64,000 bases of DNA from Microcoleus vaginatus WJT46-NPBG5 (lineage in GTDB: Bacteria; Cyanobacteriota; Cyanobacteriia; Cyanobacteriales; Oscillatoriaceae). A program made the translations under genes and the position numbers. Of the stretch, positions 47,567 to 56,709 are shown in pieces. The DNA is taken from contig JAHHHM010000003.1 in assembly GCA_019359355.1 (NCBI GenBank), positions 302,084 through 366,083 of the forward strand, given 5' to 3'. Positions within the stretch are counted from its first letter, which is position 1. Each line of letters starts with the position of its first letter. The notes beneath the pieces are model-generated. The model did no database searches. It was not told the origin of the DNA and saw nothing but the letters and a program-made list of their open reading frames with translations.

Positions 47567-47632
47567 AACCACAGATAAACACAGATATAAGCGCAGTGGG
47601 TTGTTGGAGATACGCAAATATTCGCAGATATA
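47567..47632. repeat. CACAGAT-type short interspersed repeat
   Basis: ACCACAGATAAACACAGAT at 47568-47586 and TACGCAAATATTCGCAGAT at 47611-47629 are degenerate iterations of a CACAGATnAACGCAGAT unit. The same unit recurs twice between 58821 and 58984. Confidence 0.6.
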
Positions 47633-47716
47633 AAAACATGATTTATCTGGTTATGATTGGGAGCTTTTGCGTTGATTTTTGCGTGTTGATTTTGAACAGA
47701 AAAATATTCTCAAATT

Positions 47717-48925
47717 TTACAATAGCATTCCTGCAATACAAGCTGTCATGAAACAAGCTATGGAGCCGGCAATCATTGCTCGAAATCCTAATCTAGCTAC
47801 GTCTGGCTGACGTTCTGGCACCATACCCCCAATGCCGCCTATCTGAATGGCAATTGAGCCAATATTAGAGAAGCCGCAAAGAGCATAAGTTGCAATAATT
47901 ACGGCTCGTTCTGAGATTGCTTTTTTTTCTACTAATGCTTTCAAATCTAAATAAGCAATAAATTCATTAAGAATCGTTTTCTTACCCAGCAAGATACCCA
48001 CTTGGGCGCAGTCAGCAATAGGAATTCCCATTAGCCAAGCAATCGGCCACATTAAATAAGAGAGGATTAATTCTAAAGAAAGTTGGGGCAAACCAACCCA
48101 TCCCCCTAGCCAACCTAGCACCGCGTTTAACATCGCTAAAAGCCCCAGAAAGGCAATGAGCATCGCCCCTACATTTAGTGCTAGTTTTCCGCCTTCGCGT
48201 GCGCCTGAAGCTGCTGCATCTACGGCATTGGCATAAACTTGTTCTACCTTTACTTGTACAGTACCGGCTGTGAGGGATTTTTCGGTTTCTGGATAAAAAA
48301 GTTTTGAGACGGCTAACGCTGCCGGTGCAGACATTACTGAAGCGGCAATTAAATGTTCTGCCGGCACTCCAAAGGAAATATAAGCAGCCATCACGCCACC
48401 GGCAATCGTTGCAAATCCGCCGGTCATGACGGCATATAATTCTGATTGCGTTAGAAATGGCACATAAGGCTGAATCAGTAAAGGTGCCTCGGTTTGACCG
48501 ACAAAAATATTTGCTGCACAGGAAAGTGATTCGGCCCCGGAAGTGCCCATTGTTCGCATCATTCCCCAGGCTACCCATTGCACGACTCGCTGCAAAATTC
48601 CGTAGTGGTAAAGTAAGGTGATGAAAGAGGAGAAAAAGATAATGGTTGGCAGCACTTTGAAAGCTATAAAATGATCGGCGAAGTTATCTCCAAATACAAA
48701 TTTTGCGCCGGCATCAGAAAAATTTAAAAACTGGCTCACCACATCGCCCAAAAACTTAAACACAGCAAAACCGGCAGATGTCTTGAGAATGAGCAGGGCG
48801 AAAATTAACTGCAAAGCAATTCCCCACAACACCGGACGCCACCTTACCGCCTGCCGGTTTATGGAAAAAGCATAGGAAAGCCCGACAAAAAATACCAATC
48901 CCAGCAATGAAATTGCTCGTTCCAT
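47717..48925 (-). CDS. concentrative nucleoside transporter (NupC/CNT family)
   Basis: 402 aa and about ten membrane helices. CNT signatures: VVQWVAWGMMRTMGTSGAESLSCAANIFVGQTEAPLLIQPY (about 120-160), MTGGFATIAGGVMAAYISFGVPAEHLIAAS, and ILLGKKTILNEFIAY with YALCGFSNIGSIAIQIGGIGGMVPER near the end. Cation-coupled nucleoside uptake at the cytoplasmic membrane. Start ATG 48925. Divergent from der. Confidence 0.92.
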   Translation of the reverse strand: MERAISLLGLVFFVGLSYAFSINRQAVRWRPVLWGIALQLIFALLILKTSAGFAVFKFLGDVVSQFLNFSDAGAKFVFGDNFADHFIAFKVLPTIIFFSSFITLLYHYGILQRVVQWVAWGMMRTMGTSGAESLSCAANIFVGQTEAPLLIQPYVPFLTQSELYAVMTGGFATIAGGVMAAYISFGVPAEHLIAASVMSAPAALAVSKLFYPETEKSLTAGTVQVKVEQVYANAVDAAASGAREGGKLALNVGAMLIAFLGLLAMLNAVLGWLGGWVGLPQLSLELILSYLMWPIAWLMGIPIADCAQVGILLGKKTILNEFIAYLDLKALVEKKAISERAVIIATYALCGFSNIGSIAIQIGGIGGMVPERQPDVARLGFRAMIAGSIACFMTACIAGMLL

Positions 48926-49058
48926 CTTTTAATTTGAGATTTGAGTTTGAGATTTTACTTCGTCACAATTTAAGTAGCCGGTAGCCTCTAATCCGAGACA
49001 GCGAGTACAATAGTAATTTACAGCTCCCTCAGCGCGGCTAAGCGCTTGAATTCCGGTT

Positions 49059-50420
49059 ATGTCTTTGCCCATTGTTGCTATTATCGGACGCCCAAACGTG
49101 GGCAAATCCACCTTTGTCAATCGCCTCGCCGGCGCACAAGATGCTATTGTGCATGATGAACCGGGCGTAACGCGAGATCGCACCTACCAGCAAGCCTACT
49201 GGGGTGATCGCGAATTTATGGTCGTAGACACCGGCGGCTTAGTTTTTGACGATAACACTGAATTTTTACCCCTGATCCGCGAACAAGCATTGGCTGCGTT
49301 GGCAGAGTCCAGCGTCGCGATCTACGTCGTAGACGGACAAACAGGACCGACAACTGCTGATGAAACAATTGCAGACTGGTTGCGCCAACAAACTGTACCT
49401 GTTTTACTTGCCGTCAACAAATGCGAATCACCTGAACAAGGATTAACCCAAGCTGCCCAATTTTGGGAATTGGGACTGGGAGAACCTTATCCCATTTCTG
49501 CGATTCACGGTAGTGGAACGGGTGATTTATTGGATGTGGTGCTGACTTATTTGCCGCCGGTGGAGGAAATCGCCGAAACCCCTGAAATTAAAGTCGCCAT
49601 TGTTGGACGCCCTAATGTCGGCAAATCTAGTCTTTTGAATGCGTTTGTTGGGGAAAACCGGGCGATCGTCAGCCCTATTTCTGGCACCACCCGTGATGCG
49701 ATTGATATGGTGGTGGAACGCAATGGCCAAACCTATCGCCTCATCGACACAGCCGGTATCCGCAAAAAGAAAAACGTCGAGTATGGGCCGGAGTTTTTTG
49801 GAATTAATCGTGCTTTTAAAGCGATTCGCCGCGCGGATGTTGTCTTACTCGTGATCGACGCTGTAGATGGCATTACTGAACAAGATCAAAAACTTGCCGG
49901 TCGCATTGAAGAAGAAGGTCGCGCCTGCATCCTTGTTGTCAACAAATGGGATGCAGTTGACAAAGACTCTCACACGATTTACGAATACGAAAGACAGATT
50001 AAAGACCGGATGTATTTTCTGGGTTGGGCGGAAACCATTTTTGTCAGCGCCCAAACCGGCCAGCGAGTTGAGAAGATTATAGACTTAGTCAATACCGCCG
50101 CTGAACAGCATAAACGCCGCATCAGCACTGCTGTCATTAATGAAGTCTTGCAAGAAGCGCTTAGCTGGCACTCTCCCCCAACGACCCGTCAAGGCCGGCA
50201 GGGAAAAATTTATTACGGCACTCAAGTCAAAAGTCAACCGCCTACGATTGCCTTGTTTGTCAATGATATTCAGCGGTTTAATGACAACTACCGCCAATAC
50301 ATCGAACGTCAATTCCGCAAACATCTGGATTTCACCGGCACTCCCATTCGTTTGCTTTGGCGTGGCAAAAAACCTCGTGAAGCAGAACGGGAAACCGCTA
50401 ACCGCGCGACCCGTCATTAG
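49059..50420 (+). CDS. der: Der/EngA, double-GTPase ribosome assembly factor
   Basis: 453 aa. Two tandem Era-like GTPase domains: first GRPNVGKST (about 8), [19 protein letters not shown]; second GRPNVGKSS (about 183), [19 protein letters not shown]-terminal KH-like domain has [29 protein letters not shown]. Essential for 50S maturation. Length is normal. Start ATG 49059. A hairpin terminator follows. Confidence 0.96.
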   Translation: MSLPIVAIIGRPNVGKSTFVNRLAGAQDAIVHDEPGVTRDRTYQQAYWGDREFMVVDTGGLVFDDNTEFLPLIREQALAALAESSVAIYVVDGQTGPTTADETIADWLRQQTVPVLLAVNKCESPEQGLTQAAQFWELGLGEPYPISAIHGSGTGDLLDVVLTYLPPVEEIAETPEIKVAIVGRPNVGKSSLLNAFVGENRAIVSPISGTTRDAIDMVVERNGQTYRLIDTAGIRKKKNVEYGPEFFGINRAFKAIRRADVVLLVIDAVDGITEQDQKLAGRIEEEGRACILVVNKWDAVDKDSHTIYEYERQIKDRMYFLGWAETIFVSAQTGQRVEKIIDLVNTAAEQHKRRISTAVINEVLQEALSWHSPPTTRQGRQGKIYYGTQVKSQPPTIALFVNDIQRFNDNYRQYIERQFRKHLDFTGTPIRLLWRGKKPREAERETANRATRH

Positions 50421-50433
50421 AGTTTTAGATTTT

Positions 50434-50466
50434 AGAGTTTAGATGGATGTGAAATCTAAACTCTTT
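50434..50466 (+). terminator. terminator-like stem-loop after der
   Basis: AGAGTTTAGAT (50434-50444) pairs perfectly with ATCTAAACTCT (50454-50464) across 9 nt, followed by TT. It is 14 bp after the der stop. Confidence 0.65.
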
Positions 50467-50468
50467 CT

Positions 50469-50518
50469 GTAGGGGCGAATTTTTGATACGCTAACAGTGC
50501 CGGTTCCGACGCCCCTAC
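50469..50518. repeat. 50-bp palindromic element GTAGGGGCG/CGCCCCTAC
   Basis: GTAGGGGCG (50469-50477) and CGCCCCTAC (50510-50518) are perfect inverted arms around a 32-nt centre. Elements with these arms are, to my knowledge, dispersed in filamentous cyanobacteria; only one copy is seen here. No coding content. Confidence 0.55.
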
Positions 50519-50772
50519 TTCATACAGATTATGCCAAATCTCTGATAAAGTTTAATTAAAAATCGAACAGATTTTAGCCAAAAAATTGTTAATTTGACAA
50601 ATAGATAAAAATTAAAAATACTTAATTATTTTATAAGTAAATAAATTAATGGTTTTGAGTCAAAATACCAAAGAAGATAAAATATAGGTTGCTCGAAAAC
50701 CATTGTTTTATACCCAAATTAAATAACCTAACGGTAAAATTTATAACAAACATTAAAAGTTAAAACCTTCAG

Positions 50773-51777
50773 ATGGATTTACTGCGTTCACTCCCGCTTG
50801 GACTATATCTAGAACAACCGATTACCTGGCTACACCGGCTGGATTCGCGCGTTAAAATCGCATGGCTGATGAGCTTTTTAATTGCCCCGCTTCTGGCAAA
50901 TTCGGTTTGGCGTCTCGCCCTAGTGCTCATTCTAATTGTGCTGACACTTAGTGCAAAAATTCCCTGGCGAGTGTGGCGGCAGCAATTAGGCTGGCTGCTA
51001 ACATTATGTACCTTTATCTTCGTTTTGGGGGCTTTTGCGCCCGATGGAATTGCTGTTAGCTATCAACCCAGACTGCCGGCAAATGAGATAACATTTGCCC
51101 AGCAGCCGGCAACTGTAGCGCCAGTGCCGGTGCGCCGCACCCCCTGGTATAACCCATTTGGTTGGGGAGAAAGTACACGGAGAGAGGGAACTGCCCCCAC
51201 ACAAACCGAACTCAAAAATCTTCCCCAGCCCACCGACTACAATTACATTTTATTTAATCGAGGGCCATTAAAAATTAGCCGGCGCTCACTGCAACTGGCC
51301 ATCAGCCTTAGTACCTTATACTTTACGGTCATTTACAGCACAAACCTCTACCTACTCACCACAGCACCCGAAGAAATTACCGCCGGCATTGAAAGCTTAA
51401 TGCAACCCCTGCGCCGCTTCAATTGGCCGGTAACAGAAATTGCCCTAACTTTAACCTTATCTTTGCGATTTATTCCCCTCGTTTTGGAAGAAGTGCAAAA
51501 CTTAGTTCGCTCCATCTGGACGCGAGCCATTAACTGGAAAAAATTGGGATTCCGGGGTGCTACACAAGTTTGGTTAATGGTTGCTGAAAAACTGCTAGAA
51601 AACTTACTGTTACGCGCGGCTCAAATCGCCGGTGCGATGCAAGTGCGCGGTTTTACCAGCCCAAATCAACATCGCGTCGAGTGGTATCAATTGCGCTTAA
51701 AAACCTGGGACGGAATCGCCTTAACCGGCTTAATTATTTTCTGGGCAGCGCGGTTGATTTGGGGGTGGGAAGCCTGA
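50773..51777 (+). CDS. EcfT/CbiQ-like energy-coupling permease
   Basis: 334 aa with five to six membrane helices. The T-component pattern is visible at the C-terminus: AAQIAGAMQVRGFTSP (Ala-X-X-X-Arg-Gly coupling helix), preceded by ALTLTLSLRFIPLVLEEVQNLVRSIWTRAIN. The N-terminus has RLDSRVKIAWLMSFLI. A hydrophilic loop (about 105-150) is longer than in bacterial CbiQ. It couples ABC ATPases to vitamin or metal S-components; none is adjacent, so the substrate is unknown. The next gene, pabB, begins 17 bp later. Confidence 0.82.
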   Translation: MDLLRSLPLGLYLEQPITWLHRLDSRVKIAWLMSFLIAPLLANSVWRLALVLILIVLTLSAKIPWRVWRQQLGWLLTLCTFIFVLGAFAPDGIAVSYQPRLPANEITFAQQPATVAPVPVRRTPWYNPFGWGESTRREGTAPTQTELKNLPQPTDYNYILFNRGPLKISRRSLQLAISLSTLYFTVIYSTNLYLLTTAPEEITAGIESLMQPLRRFNWPVTEIALTLTLSLRFIPLVLEEVQNLVRSIWTRAINWKKLGFRGATQVWLMVAEKLLENLLLRAAQIAGAMQVRGFTSPNQHRVEWYQLRLKTWDGIALTGLIIFWAARLIWGWEA

Positions 51778-51794
51778 TTAATTTTAGATTTTGA

Positions 51795-53270
51795 ATGGGA
51801 GAGGACTCCAACATTCTCATGCAACCCATACAACCCTGGTATTGGCGAACACTTCCCTTAGAAAATCGCACAGGCTCAGAAATTTTTGACGCCCTTTTTC
51901 GCATCTCAAATGCCGGCAACTCACCTACAACCGCAATTGCCACACTTCTAGAAAGTCCACATATACCCAATGGAGATTGTCAACCTCTAACGCGATATTC
52001 TATCTGTGCCGGCGCTCCCCGAATCGTAGATGGCAAACTCCAAATGTGGACACCGGCAGTGGGTGAAATTCTGCCCTTCCTCCGCCGTCAGCTACAACGC
52101 GCTACAAACTCACAACTCACAACTAAGGACTCAAAACACCCCTTCACCGGCGGCTGGCTAGGCTGGCTAGGCTACGATTTGGCCAAAGAAATTGAGCGTC
52201 TACCCGATTTAAAACCCGATCCCCTGCCCTTTCCGGTTGCCTACTGGTATGAACCGACATCTTTTGCTGTCCTCGATCACCATGAGCAAAACCTGTGGCT
52301 AGCTGCTAGCGATGCCGATGAACTGGATCGGATGCAGGGGCAAGTAGAGAAGGGGAGAGGGGAAGAAAGGGAGAGGGTAAGAGGGGGAGAGGGTGAGAAA
52401 TCTCTAATGCCGGCTCCTAAATTCCAAATGTCTCAAGCAGAATATCAGGCAGCCGTACTGCAAGCTCAAAAATATATTCGTGCCGGTGATATCTTTCAAG
52501 CCAATCTTTCCCTGAGATTTGAAACCCGCACCACTGCTGAAAGTTGGTCGATTTATCGCGCCTTGCAACAAATTAATCCTTCTCCCTTCGCTAGCTACTG
52601 GCAGACACCTTGGGGAGACGTGATCAGCTGTTCTCCAGAACGGTTAGTGCAACTGCAAAACCGGCAAGCCCAAACCCGCCCGATTGCCGGTACACGCTCA
52701 CGCGGCAGCACATCGGCACTTGACGAACAACTTGCCAAAGACTTGCTCGCCAACATTAAAGAACAAGCCGAACACATCATGCTTGTTGACTTAGAGCGCA
52801 ATGATTTAGGACGAGTGTGTGAGTGGGGATCGGTTTGTGTGGATGAATTGCTTACTATCGAGCGCTACAGTCATGTCATGCACCTTGTCAGCAATGTCAC
52901 CGGCACCCTGCAACCAAATTGTGACAGCGCAGATTTGATTCGCGCCATGTTTCCCGGTGGCACAATCACCGGCTGCCCCAAAGTTCGTTGCATGGAAATT
53001 ATTGAAGAATTAGAGCCGGTGCGTCGCAATTTGTTCTACGGTTCTTGCGGCTATTTAGATTGGCAAGGCAACTTAGACTTAAATATCCTGATCCGTACCC
53101 TATTATTCAGTCCTGAGTCAAGCTCCACTCAGCACTCCAACATCGTTTGGGGTCAAGTGGGTGCCGGCATTGTCGCCGACAGCGATCCCCAGAAAGAGTG
53201 GTGTGAATCTTTGCAAAAAGCAAAAGCTCAGCTTGCCGCCCTCGAACAAACTCAAATATATCCCCCCTGA
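51795..53270 (+). CDS. pabB: aminodeoxychorismate synthase component I-like (PabB/TrpE family)
   Basis: 491 aa. Chorismate-binding enzyme: FQANLSLRFE (about 235), ISCSPERL, PIAGTRSRG (about 296), EHIMLVDLERNDLGRV, and MFPGGTITGCPKVRCMEIIEELEPVRR. QANLS favours PabB, which makes p-aminobenzoate for folate. The residue after PI is Ala as in TrpE rather than the Lys of classical PabB, so assignment to anthranilate synthase is not fully excluded. A Glu/Arg/Gly-rich linker (about 184-202) is encoded by a purine-only tract. Start ATG 51795, alternative ATG 51819. Confidence 0.78.
   Translation: MGEDSNILMQPIQPWYWRTLPLENRTGSEIFDALFRISNAGNSPTTAIATLLESPHIPNGDCQPLTRYSICAGAPRIVDGKLQMWTPAVGEILPFLRRQLQRATNSQLTTKDSKHPFTGGWLGWLGYDLAKEIERLPDLKPDPLPFPVAYWYEPTSFAVLDHHEQNLWLAASDADELDRMQGQVEKGRGEERERVRGGEGEKSLMPAPKFQMSQAEYQAAVLQAQKYIRAGDIFQANLSLRFETRTTAESWSIYRALQQINPSPFASYWQTPWGDVISCSPERLVQLQNRQAQTRPIAGTRSRGSTSALDEQLAKDLLANIKEQAEHIMLVDLERNDLGRVCEWGSVCVDELLTIERYSHVMHLVSNVTGTLQPNCDSADLIRAMFPGGTITGCPKVRCMEIIEELEPVRRNLFYGSCGYLDWQGNLDLNILIRTLLFSPESSSTQHSNIVWGQVGAGIVADSDPQKEWCESLQKAKAQLAALEQTQIYPP
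52346..52400 (+). repeat. purine-only tract inside pabB
   Basis: 55 bp that is almost entirely G and A, with iterated GGGAGAGGG units. It encodes EKGRGEERERVRGGEGEK between the N-terminal and chorismate-binding domains. The reading frame stays open, which is what an in-frame expansion or insertion would give. Confidence 0.6.
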
Positions 53271-53373
53271 TTGTCATAGCGCTCAAAGCCCTATTGTCAA
53301 AAGCAACAAACATTCGCGCAATGGGGGGCATTTTCTCTTAAAGTAATGGTTGACATCGTGGAGAGCAGCCACT

Positions 53374-53793
53374 TTGACCATTCACCTCGGGACTGATATT
53401 GTTTATATTCCTCGGATTCAAGGAGCGTTAGATCGCTTTGGTGAGCGTTTTGTGCGGCGAGTGTACACCCCGGCTGAACAGCGGGACTGTAACCAATTGC
53501 AGGGTAATTCACGCAGCAGAAACGGAGGCGGTAATCAAGCCTCAATCAAACGGTTTGCGGGGCGCTGGGCTGCCAAAGAAGCGGTTGTGAAAGCGCTGGG
53601 AACCGGCTGGCAGGGAATCCGCTACACCGATGTCGAAATTCAACGCCAGCTCACGGGTGTACCGCAAGTCTGCCTACATGGGGCAGCTGCCGCTTTGGTT
53701 GCTGAGTGGGGACAGTGCCAGTGGCAGGTGAGTATCAGTCACGATGGAGAGTATTGCACCGCAACTGCATTGGCGTTCTGCTCTTGGATTTAA
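53374..53793 (+). CDS. acpS: holo-[acyl-carrier-protein] synthase
   Basis: 139 aa from TTG 53374, with GGAG 10 bp upstream; a longer TTG frame starts at 53350. AcpS motifs: HLGTDIVYIPRI at the N-terminus (metal Asp), RFAGRWAAKEAVVKALGTGWQGIRYTDVEI (about 67-96), and VSISHDGEYCTATALAF at the end. Transfers phosphopantetheine to ACP. An insertion rich in Gly/Asn/Ser (SRSRNGGGNQ) sits before the RW.AKEA motif. Start uncertain; function well supported. Confidence 0.85.
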   Translation: MTIHLGTDIVYIPRIQGALDRFGERFVRRVYTPAEQRDCNQLQGNSRSRNGGGNQASIKRFAGRWAAKEAVVKALGTGWQGIRYTDVEIQRQLTGVPQVCLHGAAAALVAEWGQCQWQVSISHDGEYCTATALAFCSWI

Positions 53794-53909
53794 AACTTGT
53801 TGAGGAAAGTCAGGCGTGGGTGCTCAATCAGTTTGTCCAGCACAGACCCGAAATACCGTGTTTCTTAATATCTAACGTTGAGCCATGCCAGAGGCGAATC
53901 GGACAATCA

Positions 53910-54179
53910 ATGGATACAGAAAATTACTTAAATCATCCTACGTTTGGTCTGCTTTACCAGATATGTGTGCTGGGCGAAGACCAGCAATTGTTCACCACAC
54001 TCTATGCTCAGCGTTTATTTTTTCTAGTGAGTGCCGGCACCACAGGCATGAAATTTGAGCCGGTTACTCGCGCTGATGCTCGCTTAATGGTAGAAAATCG
54101 CTTACGCTTGCTTCGCCGCACCGGCCAGATGAAGGAGTACGATCAACTGCAAGTGATTCATCACCGGACATTTCAATGA
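53910..54179 (+). CDS. pipX: PipX, PII-interacting co-activator of NtcA
   Basis: 89 aa from ATG 53910 (MDTENYLNHPTFGLLYQIC, the family start). The open frame continues upstream to 53706, but that part is antisense-like and not conserved. Visible motifs: YAQRLFFLVSAGTTGMKFEPVTRADARLMVENRLR and KEYDQLQVIHHRTFQ. The Tudor-like N-terminus binds PII or NtcA and the helices close the complex. Cyanobacteria-specific. The stop overlaps the pipY start by 4 bp. Confidence 0.95.
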   Translation: MDTENYLNHPTFGLLYQICVLGEDQQLFTTLYAQRLFFLVSAGTTGMKFEPVTRADARLMVENRLRLLRRTGQMKEYDQLQVIHHRTFQ

Positions 54180-54841
54180 CAATTGCTGAGCGGATTACGA
54201 ATATTCGCGCCGGCTTACCGGCTAATGTGCGATTGATTGCCGTCACCAAGCAGGTGCCGGTGGATGCGATGCGAGAAGCTTACGCAGCCGGAATTCGAGA
54301 TTTTGGCGAAAGTCGCATCCAAGAAGCGGAAGCCAAACAAACTCAGTTATCAGATTTGCCAGATATTACTTGGCACTTGATTGGGCATCTACAAAGCAAT
54401 AAAGTCCAAAAAGCTTTAGAGCAATTTCAGTGGATTCATTCGGTAGACAGCTTAAAATTAGCTCAGCGCTTAGACCGGCTGGCTTCAGAGCAGCCTTTTA
54501 AGCCGCACGTTTGCTTGCAGGTGAAAATTTTGAGTGATCCCGGCAAATTTGGCTGGACGATCCCCGATTTACTCGCGGATTTGCCGGCTCTCGCCCAGTG
54601 CCGGCATCTGCAAATTCAAGGTTTGATGACAATTCCGCCCTTCGAGATAGATGAGGCTGAAACCTTGGCTGTGTTTGATAGCACTCGTGAACTGGCGACT
54701 CAAATCGCCGAACAAAACTGGCCAAATATACAAATGCAGCAACTGTCAATGGGAATGTCTGATGATTACCCGCTAGCGGTTAAAGCCGGCGCGACGATGA
54801 TCCGGCTGGGGACGGTTCTGTTTGGCAAACGGACAACATAA
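54176..54841 (+). CDS. pipY: PipY, pyridoxal-phosphate homeostasis protein (YggS/PLPBP)
   Basis: 221 aa. COG0325 PLP-binding fold III: RLIAVTKQVPVDAMREAYAAGIRDFGESRIQEA (PLP lysine in TKQ), WHLIGHLQSNKVQKAL, IHSVDSLKLAQRL, and LSMGMSDDYPLAVKAGATMIRLGTVLFG. Maintains PLP and amino-acid balance; functionally linked to PipX in cyanobacteria. ATG 54176 lies inside the pipX stop, so translation is coupled. Confidence 0.95.
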   Translation: MTIAERITNIRAGLPANVRLIAVTKQVPVDAMREAYAAGIRDFGESRIQEAEAKQTQLSDLPDITWHLIGHLQSNKVQKALEQFQWIHSVDSLKLAQRLDRLASEQPFKPHVCLQVKILSDPGKFGWTIPDLLADLPALAQCRHLQIQGLMTIPPFEIDEAETLAVFDSTRELATQIAEQNWPNIQMQQLSMGMSDDYPLAVKAGATMIRLGTVLFGKRTT

Positions 54842-55178
54842 TTCTCTGGTGAATAACAAAAACGCCGGTTGCGGTATAAAATAAGCTGTTAAATTGGACA
54901 GTGCAGAGGACATAAACTTAACACTTAAGGAGTGAGCGGAAAACAGATTCCCAGAGGAAGCGCTTCAAATAACCGCCAAGCGATCTAAAAAAAGTCAGCA
55001 ACCAGGAAATTCTTCTGAGGCCGGCTAAAAAACGAGATCCCAGCCATAAAATCCAATTCAATCGCTTAAAGTGAATAGGGTTTTTGTCCAAAAACTTGTA
55101 ACTAGAAGCTTTGCTTAATCTTCCTATCGAGGGAATCTGTTTGTTAGAGTTAACCCTAGTTGTAATGGAGCGTCAACC
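54842..55178. other. region between pipY and sepF
   Basis: 337 bp of mixed composition with no gene, RNA or strong terminator recognised. It should contain the sepF promoter. The GGAG of the sepF ribosome site is at 55167-55170. Confidence 0.4.
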
Positions 55179-55763
55179 GTGAACACCATATTTTCTAAGC
55201 TACGCGACTTTGTCGGTCTCAACCAGTCCGTTGATTACGAGTACGAGTACGACGAGATGGAAGGAGACAGATATCAAACGGTCTATCAAGAAGAAAATGC
55301 CTCGCCTCAAACGGCAGAAGACCGTCCGAATCGTGCTCGTTTACGCGAGCAATCTATGACCGGCGCACCTATCGGTACAGGAATAAGTAATGTGATTGGA
55401 TTGCCAGGAGCTGCTAGCGGGATCTCTGAAGTGGTGGTGATGGAACCCCGCACCTTTGAAGAAATGCCTCAAGCGATTCAAGCGCTGCGGGGACGTAAGT
55501 CTGTTGTTTTAAATCTGACCTTGATGGACCCAGACCAAGCTCAGCGGGCTGTAGACTTTATTGCCGGCGGCACCTATGCCCTGGATGGCCATCAAGAGCG
55601 CATTGGGGAAAGCATCTTCCTCTTTACACCAAGCTGTGTTCAAGTCAGCACCCAATCCGGTGTTGTTCATGATGTTCTCCAGCCGCACCTGCGGGCTTCT
55701 CGCCCGGCCGGCACAGCACCCGCTGCCAACTGGACGCCAGAACAAGTACGCATGGTTCAATAA
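55179..55763 (+). CDS. sepF: SepF, FtsZ-binding cell-division protein
   Basis: 194 aa from GTG 55179 with GGAG 8 bp upstream. An N-terminal membrane-targeting helix ([14 protein letters not shown]) is followed by a variable acidic/Gln linker (about 20-85). The SepF core is [73 protein letters not shown]. SepF (Cdv2) tethers FtsZ to the membrane. It stands between pipY and proC, an arrangement I recall in many cyanobacteria. Confidence 0.93.
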   Translation: MNTIFSKLRDFVGLNQSVDYEYEYDEMEGDRYQTVYQEENASPQTAEDRPNRARLREQSMTGAPIGTGISNVIGLPGAASGISEVVVMEPRTFEEMPQAIQALRGRKSVVLNLTLMDPDQAQRAVDFIAGGTYALDGHQERIGESIFLFTPSCVQVSTQSGVVHDVLQPHLRASRPAGTAPAANWTPEQVRMVQ

Positions 55764-55783
55764 AGTTATTAGTCATCGGTAAG

Positions 55784-55836
55784 GGCGGGTTGGTGAAACC
55801 CGCCTGTACAGCGGTCAGTGGCCAAAACAACTGACC
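55784..55836 (+). terminator. two tandem hairpins between sepF and proC
   Basis: GGCGGGTT (55784-55791) with AACCCGCC (55797-55804), then GGTCAGT (55813-55819) with ACTGACC (55830-55836). Both stems are perfect; neither has a U-tract. The pair ends 18 bp before the proC start and could tune the sepF/proC ratio rather than stop transcription. Confidence 0.5.
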
Positions 55837-55854
55837 CCTAAGCATAAAGGACAA

Positions 55855-56676
55855 ATGAGTATCAAGCTTGGCATCATTGGCGGTGGGGTAATGGGAGAAG
55901 CTCTATTATCCCGTTTGGTCGCTCAACAAATTTATCGGTCTGACGAAGTTTTAGTGAGCGATCCACAACCGCACCGGCGCAGTGTTTTATCGCAGCAATA
56001 CGGTGTGCAGGTTACAGCAGACAATCGCGCCGTTGCTTTTGCCACAGATGTACTGCTGTTGGCGGTAAAACCTCAAGTATTTGACGCACTGACGGTAGAA
56101 ATTGCCCAGACAGTTGCCTGCGTTACAGATAGCCGTATCCCGGTTGTGGTGTCGATTTTAGCCGGCGTTACGGTTAGCAAGTTGGAATCAGCCTTTCCCG
56201 GTTGGCCGGTGATTCGAGCGATGCCAAACACCCCGGCAACTGTAGGAGCCGGTATTTCAGCAATTGCCGCCGGCAAGCACGTCCAATCCCAACATCTAGA
56301 GCAAGCGCAGCAAATCCTTCAGGCAGTGGGGGAAGTGGTAGAAGTCCCCGAATCCATGATGGATGCAGTAACCGGCCTTTCGGGTTCTGGCCCTGGTTAT
56401 GTTGCAATTTTAATAGAAGCCTTGACAGATGGCGGTGTTTATGCAGGATTGCCTCGTGCAGTCGCAGCGAAGTTGGCACTGCAAACAGTCTTGGGGACAG
56501 CCATGCTGCTGCAAGAGTCGGGAATACACCCCGCTGAATTGAAAGATCGGGTCACGAGTCCAGGTGGCACCACAATTGCCGGCATTGCTGAATTAGAAAA
56601 CGCCGGCTTCCGTTCAGCTTTAATTCAAGCCGTGAAAGCAGCAGCCTGCCGGTCTAAAGAACTTGGCAATTCGTGA
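55855..56676 (+). CDS. proC: pyrroline-5-carboxylate reductase
   Basis: 273 aa. Reduces P5C to proline with NADPH. Rossmann start KLGIIGGGVMGEALLSRL, AVKPQVFDAL, VSILAGVTVSKLESAFPGWPVIRAMPNTPATVGAGISAI, and the family signature GSGPGYVAILIEALTDGGVYAGLPR, then TSPGGTTIAGI. Start ATG 55855 with AAAGGA upstream. An AT-rich terminator follows. Confidence 0.95.
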   Translation: MSIKLGIIGGGVMGEALLSRLVAQQIYRSDEVLVSDPQPHRRSVLSQQYGVQVTADNRAVAFATDVLLLAVKPQVFDALTVEIAQTVACVTDSRIPVVVSILAGVTVSKLESAFPGWPVIRAMPNTPATVGAGISAIAAGKHVQSQHLEQAQQILQAVGEVVEVPESMMDAVTGLSGSGPGYVAILIEALTDGGVYAGLPRAVAAKLALQTVLGTAMLLQESGIHPAELKDRVTSPGGTTIAGIAELENAGFRSALIQAVKAAACRSKELGNS

Positions 56677-56677
56677 G

Positions 56678-56709
56678 AGATATTATTTCTAAAATATCTT
56701 TTCTTTTGT
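56678..56709 (+). terminator. AT-rich intrinsic terminator after proC
   Basis: AGATATT (56678-56684) pairs with AATATCT (56693-56699), followed by TTTTCTTTT. It begins 2 bp after the proC stop. Confidence 0.65.

Larger units (their letters stand above)
50421..50772. other. intergenic region with terminator and palindromic element
   Basis: 352 bp. The der terminator is at 50434-50466 and a 50-bp palindrome at 50469-50518, both annotated separately. From 50520 to 50772 it is very AT-rich, with no gene or RNA recognised, and holds the ecfT promoter. Confidence 0.5.

Noticed and set aside
53706..53909. 68-residue N-terminal extension of PipX
   Set aside because: It overlaps acpS in another frame and PipX proteins start at MDTENYLNHPTF-like sequence (ATG 53910).
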